Source: Brevundimonas sp.
GTDB lineage: Bacteria > Pseudomonadota > Alphaproteobacteria > Caulobacterales > Caulobacteraceae
Length of the DNA stretch: 64,000 nt
Reading direction: 5' to 3'
Assembly (NCBI RefSeq): GCF_030704825.1
Contig: NZ_JAUYNX010000014.1
Location: forward strand, 1 to 64,000
The translations under genes and the position numbers were made by a program. Positions 54,417 through 63,832 of the stretch are shown in pieces; position 1 is the first letter of the stretch; each line of letters opens with the position of its first letter. The notes under the pieces are model-generated. The model saw nothing but the letters and a program-made list of their open reading frames with translations. It was not told the DNA's origin and did not search any database.

Positions 54417-55427
54417 GTGACTTCCTCCCCTGATGTGATCGTCATCGGCGCCGGCGTGCTCGGCCTCTGCACCGCCGCGGAACTGGGCGCGCGCGGCCAC
54501 GCCGTGACCGTCGTCGACCCGGGCGGATTCAACGCCAGTTCGGCCGCGGCAGGCATGATCGCTCCGGCGCTGGAATGCCTGTCCGACGAGGCCACGCCGG
54601 AACGGGCGGCCCTCCTGAGGCGCGCCCGCGATCTGTGGCCCGGCTTTGCCGAAGCCTTCGGCCTGGCGCTGACCCGCGACGGCGTCGACTGGCTCGGGCC
54701 CGATCCCGGCGAGGCCATCGCCCGTGTGAAGGCCCTGGGGTTCGCCGCCGCGCCGGCGCCCGGCGGCCTGACCTCGCCGGACGACTGGCGGGTCGAGGTC
54801 GCGGCCGGTCTCAAGGCCCTGGCCCGGGCCCCCGGCGTCGCCATCGTCCGGGGGACCGTCGCCAGCCTGTTTGCCGACGCGCGCCGCTGGCGGGTCGAGG
54901 CCGGCGACGGCAGGGTCTGGTTCGCGCCGACCGTGGTGCTGGCCACCGGCGCCACTCCGCCGCTTCCGGGTCTGCCGGACCGGCCCGCGGCCGTCGTATC
55001 CGCCATTGAACCGGTGCGCGGCCAGCTGACGCCGGTCGCCGCGCCGCCGCCGCCGCGAACCCTGCGGACGCCGGGCCTCTATGTGGTTCCGGCCCCGGGC
55101 GGCGTCGTCATCGGCGCCACCATGGAGCGCGGCCGCCGCGACCTGGAGCCCGATCTCGACGAATCCGCCCGCCGCGTCGCCGCCGGCCTGGCCCTGCTGG
55201 GCGCGGCGGGGACGGCCGGAACGCCGCGCGTCGGCGTGCGCGGCGCCAGCGCCGACGGCCTGCCCCTGGCCGGCCCGTCGGGAGAGCCCGGCCTGCATCT
55301 GGCCCTGGCTCCATTCCGCAACGGCTGGCTGCTGGGGCCGTTGGTCGCCCGCGTGGTCGCCGACGGCGTCGAGGGCGGCGCGCCGTCGCCGGACGCCGCC
55401 GCCCTCGATCCCCTCAGGTTCGGCTGA
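54417..55427 (+). CDS. FAD-dependent oxidoreductase, glycine oxidase ThiO-like
   Basis: A 336-residue DAO-family flavoprotein. The FAD dinucleotide fold is 'DVIVIGAGVLGLCTAAELGA', and 'FNASSAAAGMIAP' with 'VVLATGATPPLPGLP' follow. The C-terminal 'GVRGASADGLPLAG' and 'FRNGWLLGPLVARVVAD' match ThiO-type glycine/D-amino acid oxidases. No other thiamine genes are adjacent, so a general D-amino acid oxidase role is equally possible. GTG start. Confidence 0.8.
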   Translation: MTSSPDVIVIGAGVLGLCTAAELGARGHAVTVVDPGGFNASSAAAGMIAPALECLSDEATPERAALLRRARDLWPGFAEAFGLALTRDGVDWLGPDPGEAIARVKALGFAAAPAPGGLTSPDDWRVEVAAGLKALARAPGVAIVRGTVASLFADARRWRVEAGDGRVWFAPTVVLATGATPPLPGLPDRPAAVVSAIEPVRGQLTPVAAPPPPRTLRTPGLYVVPAPGGVVIGATMERGRRDLEPDLDESARRVAAGLALLGAAGTAGTPRVGVRGASADGLPLAGPSGEPGLHLALAPFRNGWLLGPLVARVVADGVEGGAPSPDAAALDPLRFG

Positions 55428-56159
55428 TCAGCCTTCTGGCGGCAGGTCGAAGCGCAGGTTGATCGCCACCCGCGAGCCCACGGCCGCGCCGTCCACGGTG
55501 CGCGGATTGACCCGGAAATGGCGCGACAGCCCCTGCGCCGCCCGGCCGAAGCCATAACCGCCCGGCGTCTCCCGCGTGACGTTGCAGTCGGTGACCGCGC
55601 CGGTGGGCAGAACCAGACAGTTCAGCGAGGCCGAACCGGCGATTCCGGCCGTGATCGCGCGGTCCGGATAGGCCCGCATCATCTGCTCGGCCGACGGCTG
55701 CCGCGACCAGCTGGGATTGCGGATCACGGACGCGGGGGCGGGCGTCGCTTCAACCACCGGGGTGTTGTCGACCGGCGTCTCGACGACCTCCGTGAAGGTC
55801 AGGGTCGTGCTGGTCGTCGGCGTCGCGTCGGTTGGAACCGCGGAGATGGTGTCGGTGGGGGTCAGCGGGCGCGGGGTGTCGTTCAGCGGCGTGTTCGGGG
55901 CGGTCGAACGAACCGGCTCTGGCTCGGGCAGCGGCCTCGGCTGTTCCAGCGTGATCTTGAAGGGCGGCGTCGGTTCCGGCAGAATCAGCGCGGTCCTCAG
56001 CTCGAAGCGCTGATAGTAGAGCGCCGCGCCGAGGCCGATATGGGCCGCGACCACGATGCCGGTGGCGATCCAGGCCGCCTTCGTCATGCGCGGCGTCCGG
56101 CGTTCGTGGAAATCGATCGGGCTCACCAGTCCGGGGCCGCCCGCTGTCTTGATCATCAT
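55428..56159 (-). CDS. TonB-type energy transducer-like protein
   Basis: A 243-residue protein with one membrane anchor ('AAWIATGIVVAAHIGLGAAL') preceded by a short cytoplasmic part, a Pro/Thr-rich periplasmic linker ('PRPLPEPEPVRSTAPNTP') and a C-terminal TonB-like domain with two cysteines ('ASLNCLVLPTGAVTDCNVTR'). Same architecture as 21821-22543. Its last base abuts the convergent oxidase gene. ExbB/ExbD are not nearby. Confidence 0.78.
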   Translation of the reverse strand: MMIKTAGGPGLVSPIDFHERRTPRMTKAAWIATGIVVAAHIGLGAALYYQRFELRTALILPEPTPPFKITLEQPRPLPEPEPVRSTAPNTPLNDTPRPLTPTDTISAVPTDATPTTSTTLTFTEVVETPVDNTPVVEATPAPASVIRNPSWSRQPSAEQMMRAYPDRAITAGIAGSASLNCLVLPTGAVTDCNVTRETPGGYGFGRAAQGLSRHFRVNPRTVDGAAVGSRVAINLRFDLPPEG

Positions 56160-56354
56160 GGCCGTCTCATCCCTGTCTGACCGCCCCCACAGCGTCCCAC
56201 GGCCAAGTTGAGCGCCGCCCTGACGGCAAGTTTGGGGCGAGCGTCGCCATGAAAGCGCCACCGTGGCGGCGCGCCGCCGCGAAGGTTAAGAGGCTGTGGA
56301 CGCCGTGGGTGGCGTTAGGGTTTGATTAACCACGAACCCCCAGCGTCATGAGTC

Positions 56355-57152
56355 ATGAGCATCGGAGCGATTCCATCCTCTGGCGGGGTCGAGGCGGCCA
56401 TCCGGCGCGCCTCGAACGCCACTGGCGTGGACGCTGATTTCCTGGTCCGGACGGCCCGCCGGGAAAGTGCGATGAACCCCTCGGCCCGGGCCCCGACTTC
56501 ATCGGCCGCGGGTCTGTTCCAGTTCATCGAGCAGACCTGGCTGGGCACGGTGAAGACCCACGGCGCCAAGCATGGTTATGGCCAGTACGCCGACCTGATC
56601 TATCGCGGTGGCGACGGGCGCTGGCGGGTCGAGGGCTCGGCGCGCAATGTGGTGCTGGACCTGCGGTTCGATCCCCAGGCGGCCTCGACCATGGCGGCGG
56701 AGCTGACGGCGTCGAACGCGGCCTATCTGCGCGGACGCACCGGGCGCGAGCCGGGGGCCGGCGACCTGTACGCCGCCCACTTCCTCGGTCCGGCCGGCGC
56801 GGCCCAGCTGATGGACGCCATGGACCGGCGGCCGGGGTCCAGTGCGGCGGCGATCTTCCCCGAGGCGGCCTCGGCCAACCGGTCGATCTTCTATCGCGAC
56901 GGCCGCCCTGCCACGGTGGCCGAGGTTCACGCCAACCTGCAGCGCAGCGCCGGCGGGGGCGCGCCGGCCTCCGGCGCCGGGTCGGTCCAGGCGCCGCCGG
57001 AGCTTGGCGATCGCGACCGCCAGCTGGCCGCGCGGCTGGATCGACTCAAACAGGACCAGAGCCTGCTGGCGCTGCTGCTCGGACAGGACGGCGACGGCAA
57101 GGGCGGCGGCTTCGGCGGCGCCTTCGCCCCGGAAACCGGCGGGAGCGTCTGA
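56355..57152 (+). CDS. Lytic transglycosylase (SLT-like) protein
   Basis: A 265-residue predicted peptidoglycan lytic transglycosylase. The SLT motif 'RTARRESAMNPSARAPTSSA' with catalytic Glu at 'RRES' and 'AAGLFQFIEQTWLGTV' is clear, followed by 'GDLYAAHFLGPAGAAQLMDA'. No signal peptide is visible, which is unusual and recalls transglycosylases of flagellar or specialised secretion systems. The C-terminal third is Gly-rich with a short helix. The DUF2336 gene follows 75 bp later. Confidence 0.8.
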   Translation: MSIGAIPSSGGVEAAIRRASNATGVDADFLVRTARRESAMNPSARAPTSSAAGLFQFIEQTWLGTVKTHGAKHGYGQYADLIYRGGDGRWRVEGSARNVVLDLRFDPQAASTMAAELTASNAAYLRGRTGREPGAGDLYAAHFLGPAGAAQLMDAMDRRPGSSAAAIFPEAASANRSIFYRDGRPATVAEVHANLQRSAGGGAPASGAGSVQAPPELGDRDRQLAARLDRLKQDQSLLALLLGQDGDGKGGGFGGAFAPETGGSV

Positions 57153-57227
57153 TCCCGAATCCGGCGATGGTGAACCGCCCGTTAAGGATGACGGGCCGAT
57201 GTTGACCGGCAAAGCCTGGATCCGCCC

Positions 57228-58370
57228 ATGACCGCCTACCGAGCCCGCCTGACCGAGATCGATATCCGCCGCCTGATCAAGGCGACCGACGAGGACGAAC
57301 GGGCCGCGGCGGCGCACAAGCTGTGCCGCAGCATGGACAGGGCCGATCTGGACGAGGACGACCGCGCGGCGGCGCAGAAGATCCTTCGCATGCTGGCCCA
57401 GGACGCCGCCGAATTGGTGCGACGGGCCATGGCCGTGACGCTGAAGGCGTCGGACCTGATCCCGCGGGACATCGCGCGCAAGCTGGCGGCCGATGTCGAC
57501 AGCGTCGCCCTGCCGCTGATCAACTTCTCCCCGGCTTTCACCGACGAGGACCTGATCGAGATCGTCCGGGCCGGATCGGCCGTGCGGCAGGTGGCGGTGG
57601 CCAGTCGGCCCGGCGTCAGCCGCGACGTGGCCACGGCCGTGGCCGAGGTCGGCTGCGAACAGGCCGTCCGGACCCTCGCCGCCAACGACAACGCCGACGT
57701 CGCCGAGGCCGCCCTGGGGCGCTGCATCGACCGTTTCGGCGCCTCGCCCGAGATCGTGGCCGCCATAGCCTATCGGCAGGTCCTGCCCCTGTCGGTGACC
57801 GAGCGCCTGATCGAACTGGCTTCGGAGACGGTGCGCGAACACCTGGTCACCCGCCACGCCCTGGCGCCGGAGACGGCCATCCGCCTGGCCGCCTTCGCCC
57901 GCGAACGGGCCACGGTGGACCTGGTCGACCAGGCCTCCAGCCAGGCCGAACTGCCGCAGTTCGTCGCCAATCTGAACGCGCGCCGGGCGCTGACCGCCTC
58001 CCTGCTGCTGCGCGCGCTCGCGCGTGGCCAGATGGCGCTGTTCGAACACGGGCTGGCCGAACTGGCCGGCACGCCGCACGCCCGGGCGTGGCTGATGATC
58101 CACGACGCCGGCCCGCTCGGGTTGAAGGCGATCTATGACCGCGCCGGTCTGCCGCCCCGCCTGTTCCAGGCCTATCGCGCGGGCGTCGACACCTGGCGGA
58201 CCCTGCAGGCCGAGGGCGCCGACACCTCGGGCGACGACTTCCGTCAACGGATGCTGGAGCGCTTCCTGACCCAGCGCCCCAACGCGCCGCGCGAAGATCT
58301 CGCCTATCTGATGGAGCGGCTGGACCACGACCCGCTGTCGGGCCGGGTCAGGATCAGCGCCGCCGCCTGA
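57228..58370 (+). CDS. DUF2336 domain protein, copy 1
   Basis: A 380-residue all-helical, HEAT-like repeat protein of the DUF2336 family found in alphaproteobacteria. Repeated units such as 'LVRRAMAVTLKASDLIPRDI' and 'AVRQVAVASRPGVSRDVATA' are visible, and the C-terminal part resembles the paralogue at 59782 ('RALARGQMALFEHGLAELAG' versus '[20 protein letters not shown]'). Cytoplasmic. Function is not established; its neighbours include an orphan HPt protein, which suggests a signalling role. Confidence 0.8.
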   Translation: MTAYRARLTEIDIRRLIKATDEDERAAAAHKLCRSMDRADLDEDDRAAAQKILRMLAQDAAELVRRAMAVTLKASDLIPRDIARKLAADVDSVALPLINFSPAFTDEDLIEIVRAGSAVRQVAVASRPGVSRDVATAVAEVGCEQAVRTLAANDNADVAEAALGRCIDRFGASPEIVAAIAYRQVLPLSVTERLIELASETVREHLVTRHALAPETAIRLAAFARERATVDLVDQASSQAELPQFVANLNARRALTASLLLRALARGQMALFEHGLAELAGTPHARAWLMIHDAGPLGLKAIYDRAGLPPRLFQAYRAGVDTWRTLQAEGADTSGDDFRQRMLERFLTQRPNAPREDLAYLMERLDHDPLSGRVRISAAA

Positions 58371-58377
58371 CAGCGAA

Positions 58378-58400
58378 ACGCCCGCCTGGGGGGCGGGCGT
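58378..58400. terminator. Bidirectional hairpin between convergent genes
   Basis: A perfect 9-bp stem (58378-58386 with 58392-58400) around a 5-nt loop, between the DUF2336 gene and the convergent HPt gene. T-rich tail is weak on both sides. Confidence 0.6.
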
Positions 58401-58423
58401 CGGCCTTCAGAATAGGACGCGGC

Positions 58424-58900
58424 TCAGCCCAGGTGTTCTGCGACCCGGGCTTCCAGGGCCTCGGCCAGCACCTTGCCGGTCGGATGGTCGTCGGTCTGGA
58501 TCTGGTCGCGGACCACGGCCTTGATGGCGTCGATATGGGCGTCCAGCAGCAGGACCGGGGCCCCCATGCGCTTGACCGGATCGTCCATCATCTTGCAGAG
58601 CGACCCGGCCAGGCGGGTCACCAGTGGATACTGATAGGTCGAGCCCAGCCCCTTCAGGTCGTGGGCCCGGAAATAGAGCGCCTCGGCCGTCTTCGCATTG
58701 TAGCCCTCGGTGCGGATATCGGACTGGGCCTTGTCCAGCTTGACGATCTCGTCCTGGAGCCACTGGCCGAACTGGGCCGACATCGCCTTCAGGGCCTCCT
58801 CGGCCTTGGCGATGGCGCCGGCGTCGATGCCGCCGAAAGCGCCGCCGACCTTCATGCGAAGGGTGTTGGGCGGGCGAATGACCTGGGCCGGGTTGCTCAC
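58424..58900 (-). CDS. Orphan HPt (histidine phosphotransfer) domain protein
   Basis: A 158-residue cytoplasmic helical-bundle protein with the phospho-accepting His80 in 'YFRAHDLKGLGSTYQY', the standard HxxKG environment. It has no kinase or receiver domain, so it would relay phosphate between separate proteins. I choose GTG at 58900 because CAGGAG lies 7 nt upstream; an in-frame ATG at 58915 is possible. It is next to two DUF2336 genes and NAD kinase. Confidence 0.82.
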   Translation of the reverse strand: MSNPAQVIRPPNTLRMKVGGAFGGIDAGAIAKAEEALKAMSAQFGQWLQDEIVKLDKAQSDIRTEGYNAKTAEALYFRAHDLKGLGSTYQYPLVTRLAGSLCKMMDDPVKRMGAPVLLLDAHIDAIKAVVRDQIQTDDHPTGKVLAEALEARVAEHLG

Positions 58901-58967
58901 GGCGGACTCCTGCATACGGACGAACCCCAGCCTTGCACCCACGTCCTTAAAAAGCGGTGCACGGCCG

Positions 58968-59750
58968 TCAGGATGCGAATTGTTCCGCCAGGACCCGTTC
59001 CTCGAACGATCGGCCGGCGTCGAACAGCATGGTCAGGGCGATGTCGCGGCGTTCGCGGACCTCCACCCGGTTGACCCGCCGGATCTCCAGGCTGTCCGCC
59101 GTGGCGCTGACCGGGCGCTTGTCGGCCTCCAGCACCTCGAAACACACCCTGGCGGTATGCGGCAGCAGGGCCCCGCGCCAGCGCCGGGGCCGGAAGGCGC
59201 TGATCGGCGTCAGCGCCAGCACCGGGGCGCCCAGGGGAATGATCGGCCCGTGCGCCGACAGATTGTAGGCCGTCGATCCGGCCGCGGTGGCCAGCATGCA
59301 GCCGTCGCACGACAGCTCCTCCAGCCGCACGCGATCGTCGACGCTGATCCTCAGCTTGGCGCTCTGGCGGGTCTGGCGCAGCAGCGAGACCTCGTTGATG
59401 GCCAGGCCGCTGTGCGTCTGGCCGGCCTCGGTGCGGGCGTCCATCTGGAGCGGATGGATGACGGCGCGCCCGGCGGCGGCCAGCCGTTCCGGCAATCCGT
59501 CCTCCTCGAAGTCGTTCATCAGGAAGCCGATCGAGCCCCGGTTCATGCCGAATACGGGCGTGCGCCGCTCCATGACGGTGTGCAGGGTCTCGAGCATGAA
59601 GCCGTCCCCGCCCAGGGCGACGATGACGTCGGCCTCCGCCGCGTCCACCGACCCGTAGCGGGCCGCCAGACGGTCGCGGGCGGCCTGCGCCTCGGGCCGG
59701 TCCGAGGCGGCGAAGGCGATGCGGACGGAGGGCGGCAGGGGTTGGTTCAC
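58968..59750 (-). CDS. nadK: NAD kinase
   Basis: Phosphorylates NAD to NADP. The 260-residue protein has the '[14 protein letters not shown]' GGDG motif, '[13 protein letters not shown]', '[10 protein letters not shown]' and '[20 protein letters not shown]', all catalytic or substrate-binding in the family. The start is uncertain: GTG at 59750 or TTG at 59762, neither with a good Shine-Dalgarno. It lies 31 bp after the upstream DUF2336 gene on the same strand. Confidence 0.93.
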   Translation of the reverse strand: MNQPLPPSVRIAFAASDRPEAQAARDRLAARYGSVDAAEADVIVALGGDGFMLETLHTVMERRTPVFGMNRGSIGFLMNDFEEDGLPERLAAAGRAVIHPLQMDARTEAGQTHSGLAINEVSLLRQTRQSAKLRISVDDRVRLEELSCDGCMLATAAGSTAYNLSAHGPIIPLGAPVLALTPISAFRPRRWRGALLPHTARVCFEVLEADKRPVSATADSLEIRRVNRVEVRERRDIALTMLFDAGRSFEERVLAEQFAS

Positions 59751-59781
59751 CCTCGCACGCAAGCCGAGGCGGAGGGCGAAG

Positions 59782-60921
59782 TCAAACGGCGGCTTGCAGT
59801 TCGCCGTGTTCGCCGCCGGTCAGCACCCGGAAAGCGCGCGCCGCCGAGTTGGACGACAAGGCTCCGCGCTGCCAGACCGGGTCGCCCCGGTCGCCCGGGA
59901 GGGAGCCGTTCAGCTTGCGCAGCTCCGTCAGCAGGGTGGGGAAGACGGCCCGGTCGATCCCGACCGCGGCGCAGGCGTAGTAGATCGCCTCGGGCGTCGG
60001 CGCGCCCAGGGCCTGCCGGACCTGGGCGACCCCGAAGCCGCCCAGGGCGGCAAGGCCGTGCGCGAACAGGTTGAGATGCTTTTCGCGGACGGCGCGGATC
60101 AGGAAGCCGGCGCGCAACTGGCCGGCCGATTTCAGCTTGTCGATCAGCCGCCGTTCCATCTCGTCGCGATCGGGATGGTCGAGCGGAACCTCTTCCGGCT
60201 TCGGGGGCCGCAGAACGCCCTCGACGGCGTCATAGACCGCCGCTCCCAGGGCCTTCTCGTCCACCGTGAACCGGGCCGCGATCGACTGACGCAGGGCCGT
60301 GCCGACCCACTGGTACAGCTGTTCGGCCAGAGCCTCGGTCAGAAGCGGATGGCGGGTCAGGGGTCCGCGCAGGGCGGCGATGCGACGGGAATGCTCGACC
60401 AGCCGGCGGAGGCCTCCGACGCTGATTTCGGCGGTCCGGTTGGCGGCCAGCGCCATCAGGACGGCGGGCTCGGCCCGGTCTATGACGGCGTCGGCCACCC
60501 GTCCGCTGATCCCGGGACGTCGGGCCACCGCGATCTGATGTTCCAGCGAGGCCTCGATCAGCACGCGCAGCAGATCGTCGTCCCCCAGCAGGGGGCTGGA
60601 GGCGAGGATGGGGCGGGCGATCTCGATCTCGTCCAGGGCCAGCACATTGACGAGGGCCGCGGGCGCCCAGTCGGCGTGGGCCAGTCTCTCGGACAGAACC
60701 TTGCGCACGTCGCGCTCGGCCTGGCGGGCGAGGGTCAGGAAGATTTCGCCGAGCACCGGCGACAGTTCGCCCGCCGGCGGGCGGGCGTCGCACAGCGCCA
60801 CGACGCCGAGCAGCAGGCGCTGGCGGGCGTCGACGCTGTTGTTGCGCGCGAGCGCCAGCAGGTCGCTGGGGCGGGGCGCGTCCTCGACGCGGTGCTGGGG
60901 CACAAGCTGGACGAGGACCAC
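59782..60921 (-). CDS. DUF2336 domain protein, copy 2
   Basis: A 379-residue helical repeat protein, paralogue of the protein at 57228-58370. Shared features are '[20 protein letters not shown]' and the C-terminal '[20 protein letters not shown]' with '[19 protein letters not shown]'. Starts with GTG at 60921. It precedes nadK in the same direction and probably shares its transcript. Function unknown. Confidence 0.8.
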   Translation of the reverse strand: MVLVQLVPQHRVEDAPRPSDLLALARNNSVDARQRLLLGVVALCDARPPAGELSPVLGEIFLTLARQAERDVRKVLSERLAHADWAPAALVNVLALDEIEIARPILASSPLLGDDDLLRVLIEASLEHQIAVARRPGISGRVADAVIDRAEPAVLMALAANRTAEISVGGLRRLVEHSRRIAALRGPLTRHPLLTEALAEQLYQWVGTALRQSIAARFTVDEKALGAAVYDAVEGVLRPPKPEEVPLDHPDRDEMERRLIDKLKSAGQLRAGFLIRAVREKHLNLFAHGLAALGGFGVAQVRQALGAPTPEAIYYACAAVGIDRAVFPTLLTELRKLNGSLPGDRGDPVWQRGALSSNSAARAFRVLTGGEHGELQAAV

Positions 60922-61065
60922 GGGCGTCTCCGGCGCACCGACGACGGGTCGGCGAGGCCGACGCTAGAGCCTGGGGCGCTAAGACGCGGTTAACGGAAAC
61001 TGAATCTTGACGAAGGCCGCGCCCGGCGCGAGCGTGGCCGCCGATCTGGACGAAGGACTGCGATC

Positions 61066-61830
61066 ATGGCCGACGGCGCGACTGTTTCCCTCAAATCGCG
61101 GGTTTCCGAGGCGGAATGGAACGTCCGCGTCGAACTGGCCGCCCTGTACCGGCTGGTGGCCCTGCACGGCTGGGACGACATGATCTTCACCCACGTCTCG
61201 GCGCGCGTGCCGGGGCCGGAGCATCACTTCCTGATCAATCCCTACGGCTGGTATTTCGAGGAGATCACGGCCTCCTGCCTGGTCAAGGTCGATCTCGAGG
61301 GAAACATCGTCCAGGACACGACCAGCTTCATCAATCCGGCCGGCTTCACCATCCACTCGGCCATCCACGCCGCGCGCGAGGACGCCCGGTTCGTCATCCA
61401 TCTGCATACGGTCGCGGGCGTCGGCGTGGCCGCGCAGCAGGAGGGCCTGCTGCCCATCGGCCAGAACGCCTGCCTGCTGCAGCACCAGGTGGCCTATCAC
61501 GGCTACGAGGGTCTGGCGCTGAACCACGAGGAGCGGGGGCGGCTGGTGGCCGATCTCGGCGACAAACCGCTGATGTTGCTGCGCAACCACGGCACCCTGG
61601 CGGTGGGCGAGACGGCCGCCCAGGCCTGGGTCGGCATGTTCTTCCTCGAGCGGGCCTGCGCCCAGCAGGTGGCGGCCCTGTCGGGCGGCCGCGAGCATGT
61701 GCTGATGGCGCCGGACGCCGCCCAGGCCGAGACGAAGGACCAGGGTCGGGGCATCGGCTTCATCTCGGCCCTGGCCTGGCCCGGCGCCCTGCGGATGCTG
61801 GATCGGAAATCCCCGGGCTACGACGCTTGA
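61066..61830 (+). CDS. Class II aldolase/adducin family protein
   Basis: A 254-residue protein of the class II aldolase/adducin fold. Zinc-ligand histidines occur in 'VIHLHTVAGVGVAA' and 'LRNHGTLAVGETAAQAW', and 'TSFINPAGFTIHSAIHAARE' lies just upstream. Several such proteins are decarboxylases or epimerases, so the reaction is left open. The TGA stop overlaps the TTG start of the next gene. Confidence 0.88.
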   Translation: MADGATVSLKSRVSEAEWNVRVELAALYRLVALHGWDDMIFTHVSARVPGPEHHFLINPYGWYFEEITASCLVKVDLEGNIVQDTTSFINPAGFTIHSAIHAAREDARFVIHLHTVAGVGVAAQQEGLLPIGQNACLLQHQVAYHGYEGLALNHEERGRLVADLGDKPLMLLRNHGTLAVGETAAQAWVGMFFLERACAQQVAALSGGREHVLMAPDAAQAETKDQGRGIGFISALAWPGALRMLDRKSPGYDA

Positions 61831-62603
61831 GAACGGCCGCCGGCCTGCTGGCCGCGACGGTCCTGATGACGGGCGCCGGCTCCGCCGCCGCCGGCCCCTG
61901 GACCCAGCCCCGGGGCGAAGGCCAGGTGATCTTCAAATTCGAGGACATGCGGGCCGACCGCGGGTTCGACCCTGGCGGCGCCATGGCCGACCTGCCGGCG
62001 GAACGGCGCGATGTGACATTCGGCCTGTTCGCGGAATACGGCGTCGCCGACCGCTTCACCGTGCAATTCAAGGGTGATTGGCAGTCCGGCGAGGACGCCT
62101 TCGTCGACTACCAGGGACGCGGCCCCCTCGAGATCGGCGTGACGTGGCAGGCCTGGCGCGACGACCGCGCCGCCGTCAGCCTCTACGCCGGCTACGCCGA
62201 CGGGGGCGAGGGCCGCAACGCCGGCTATGCGGCCCCCGGGGTCGGCGACAGCGACTGGGAGGTCCGGGCCTCGGTCGGCCGGTCGTTCGGAGGCTCGGGC
62301 CGCTGGGGCGCCAGCGGCTCCTTCGTCGACCTGCAGGCGGCGCGGCGGATGCGGCAGGGCCTGCCGGACGAGACGCGGATCGACGCCACGGCCGGGGCCC
62401 GTTTCGGCGAGGACTGGATGGTGCTGGCCCAGGCCTATGGCGGACAGGCCGACGATGGCGGTCCCCGCTGGCTGTCGCTCGAGGCCTCGGTCGTCCGCGA
62501 TCTCGGCGACTGGAGCCTGCAGGCGGGCTGGCGCCAGGCCGTCGCCGGCCGGGAGACGCCGGAATCGGCCGGCCCGGTGATCGCTGTCTGGCGGCGCTTT
62601 TGA
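61827..62603 (+). CDS. Putative outer-membrane beta-barrel protein
   Basis: A 258-residue exported protein starting at TTG within the TTGA overlap. Signal peptide 'TAAGLLAATVLMTGAGSAAA' is followed by repeated amphipathic strands ('AAVSLYAGYADGGEGRNAGY', 'WEVRASVGRSFGG') and a C-terminal strand ending in aromatic residue ('PVIAVWRRF'), typical for BAM-assembled barrels. I know no specific function. The coupling to an aldolase-like gene is odd. Confidence 0.7.
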   Translation: MRTAAGLLAATVLMTGAGSAAAGPWTQPRGEGQVIFKFEDMRADRGFDPGGAMADLPAERRDVTFGLFAEYGVADRFTVQFKGDWQSGEDAFVDYQGRGPLEIGVTWQAWRDDRAAVSLYAGYADGGEGRNAGYAAPGVGDSDWEVRASVGRSFGGSGRWGASGSFVDLQAARRMRQGLPDETRIDATAGARFGEDWMVLAQAYGGQADDGGPRWLSLEASVVRDLGDWSLQAGWRQAVAGRETPESAGPVIAVWRRF

Positions 62604-62713
62604 CGCGGCCGGCCGCGACGGAAACCGGAACCGCGACCGTTACATGAACTTTAGTTGCGTCGATGGCGTGAGCCGCTAAGTCGGCGGGTCCCATTCGCCG
62701 GAGAGCGCCCCGC

Positions 62714-63832
62714 GTGATCAAGCGCCACTTCTTCCTCGTAGCCGCCGCCGTTCTGCTGGGGCTCATGGTCCTGGCGGTTGTGCTGCGGATGGCCTTCGCC
62801 GACGACGACAAGGCCGGCGGCGGCCCGGGCGGCCCGGGCGGCGGTCGCGGCCAGGCCGTGTCCGAAGCGGTGACGGCGCCGCGACAATTCACCGACGAGA
62901 TCCGCGTGCTGGGCGTCGCGCGCGGCCGCCGCTCGGTCAACATCACCTCTTCCACCAGCGAACTCATCACCCGGGTCCTGTTCACCGACGGCCAGCGGGT
63001 CGCGGCCGGCGCTCCCCTTGTCGAATTGCAGGCCCGCGAGGAGGACGCCGGCATTATCGAGGCCCGCGCCCAGGTGGCCCAGGCCCAGCGCCAGTACGAC
63101 CGCTACAGGACCCTCGCCGACCGCGGCATCGCGCCCCGCGTCACCGCCGAGGACGCAGAGACGGCCCTCGAAAGCGCCCGGGCGTCGCTGTCGGCGGCCC
63201 AGGCCCGGCGCGGCGACCGGCTGATCCGGGCGCCCTTCGCCGGAGTGCTGGGGCTCAGTTCGGTCACGGCCGGGACCCTGGTCAATCCGGGCGGGGTCAT
63301 CACCACCCTGGACGACATCGACGTGATCCGCGTCGATTTCCCCGTGCCCGAACGCTACCTCGGCGTTCTGCGCGCCGGCGCGCCGATCTCGGCCAGGATC
63401 GACGCCTGGGGCGACGAAGCCTTCTCCGGCCGCATCGCCCTGATCGACACGCGGGTCAACGAACAGACCCGGTCGGTGACGGCGCGGGCCGAGATCCCCA
63501 ACCCCGGAGCCCGCATCCGGCCCGGCATGGCTGTCCGCGTGGCCATCGAGCAGGGCGTGCGCACCGCGCCGGCGGTGCCGGAAAGCGCGGTCCAGTACGA
63601 AGGCGAGGGCGCCTTCGTCTACCGTATCGCCCGCGGCGAGCGGGGCCAGACGGCCCAGCGGGTCGAGGTCGAGGCCGGGGCCGTCGAGGGCGGCTTCGTC
63701 GAGATCCTGTCCGGCCTCGCCGCCGGCGACCGGGTGGTCGGCTCCGGCCTGAATCGCATCCAGCCGGGCGCGCCGGTCACCGTCGCCGGGCGCGGCGGGC
63801 GGGCCGCCGCTCCCCGGACAACCGCCCGATGA
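62714..63832 (+). CDS. RND efflux periplasmic adaptor (membrane fusion) subunit
   Basis: A 372-residue MFP/HlyD-type adaptor. One N-terminal membrane anchor ('FFLVAAAVLLGLMVLAVVLR'), then a lipoyl-like half 'SSTSELITRVLFTDGQRVAA', a hairpin of coiled coil ('EARAQVAQAQRQYDRYRTLA'), the second half 'RGDRLIRAPFAGVLGLSSVT' and a C-terminal beta-barrel ('GMAVRVAIEQGVRTAPAVPE'). GTG start. Overlaps the pump gene by 4 bp. Substrate unknown. Confidence 0.92.
   Translation: MIKRHFFLVAAAVLLGLMVLAVVLRMAFADDDKAGGGPGGPGGGRGQAVSEAVTAPRQFTDEIRVLGVARGRRSVNITSSTSELITRVLFTDGQRVAAGAPLVELQAREEDAGIIEARAQVAQAQRQYDRYRTLADRGIAPRVTAEDAETALESARASLSAAQARRGDRLIRAPFAGVLGLSSVTAGTLVNPGGVITTLDDIDVIRVDFPVPERYLGVLRAGAPISARIDAWGDEAFSGRIALIDTRVNEQTRSVTARAEIPNPGARIRPGMAVRVAIEQGVRTAPAVPESAVQYEGEGAFVYRIARGERGQTAQRVEVEAGAVEGGFVEILSGLAAGDRVVGSGLNRIQPGAPVTVAGRGGRAAAPRTTAR

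Noticed and set aside
56280..56340. Possible sigma-54 promoter before the transglycosylase gene
   Set aside because: A TGGC element is present but the -12 GC at the required spacing is missing.
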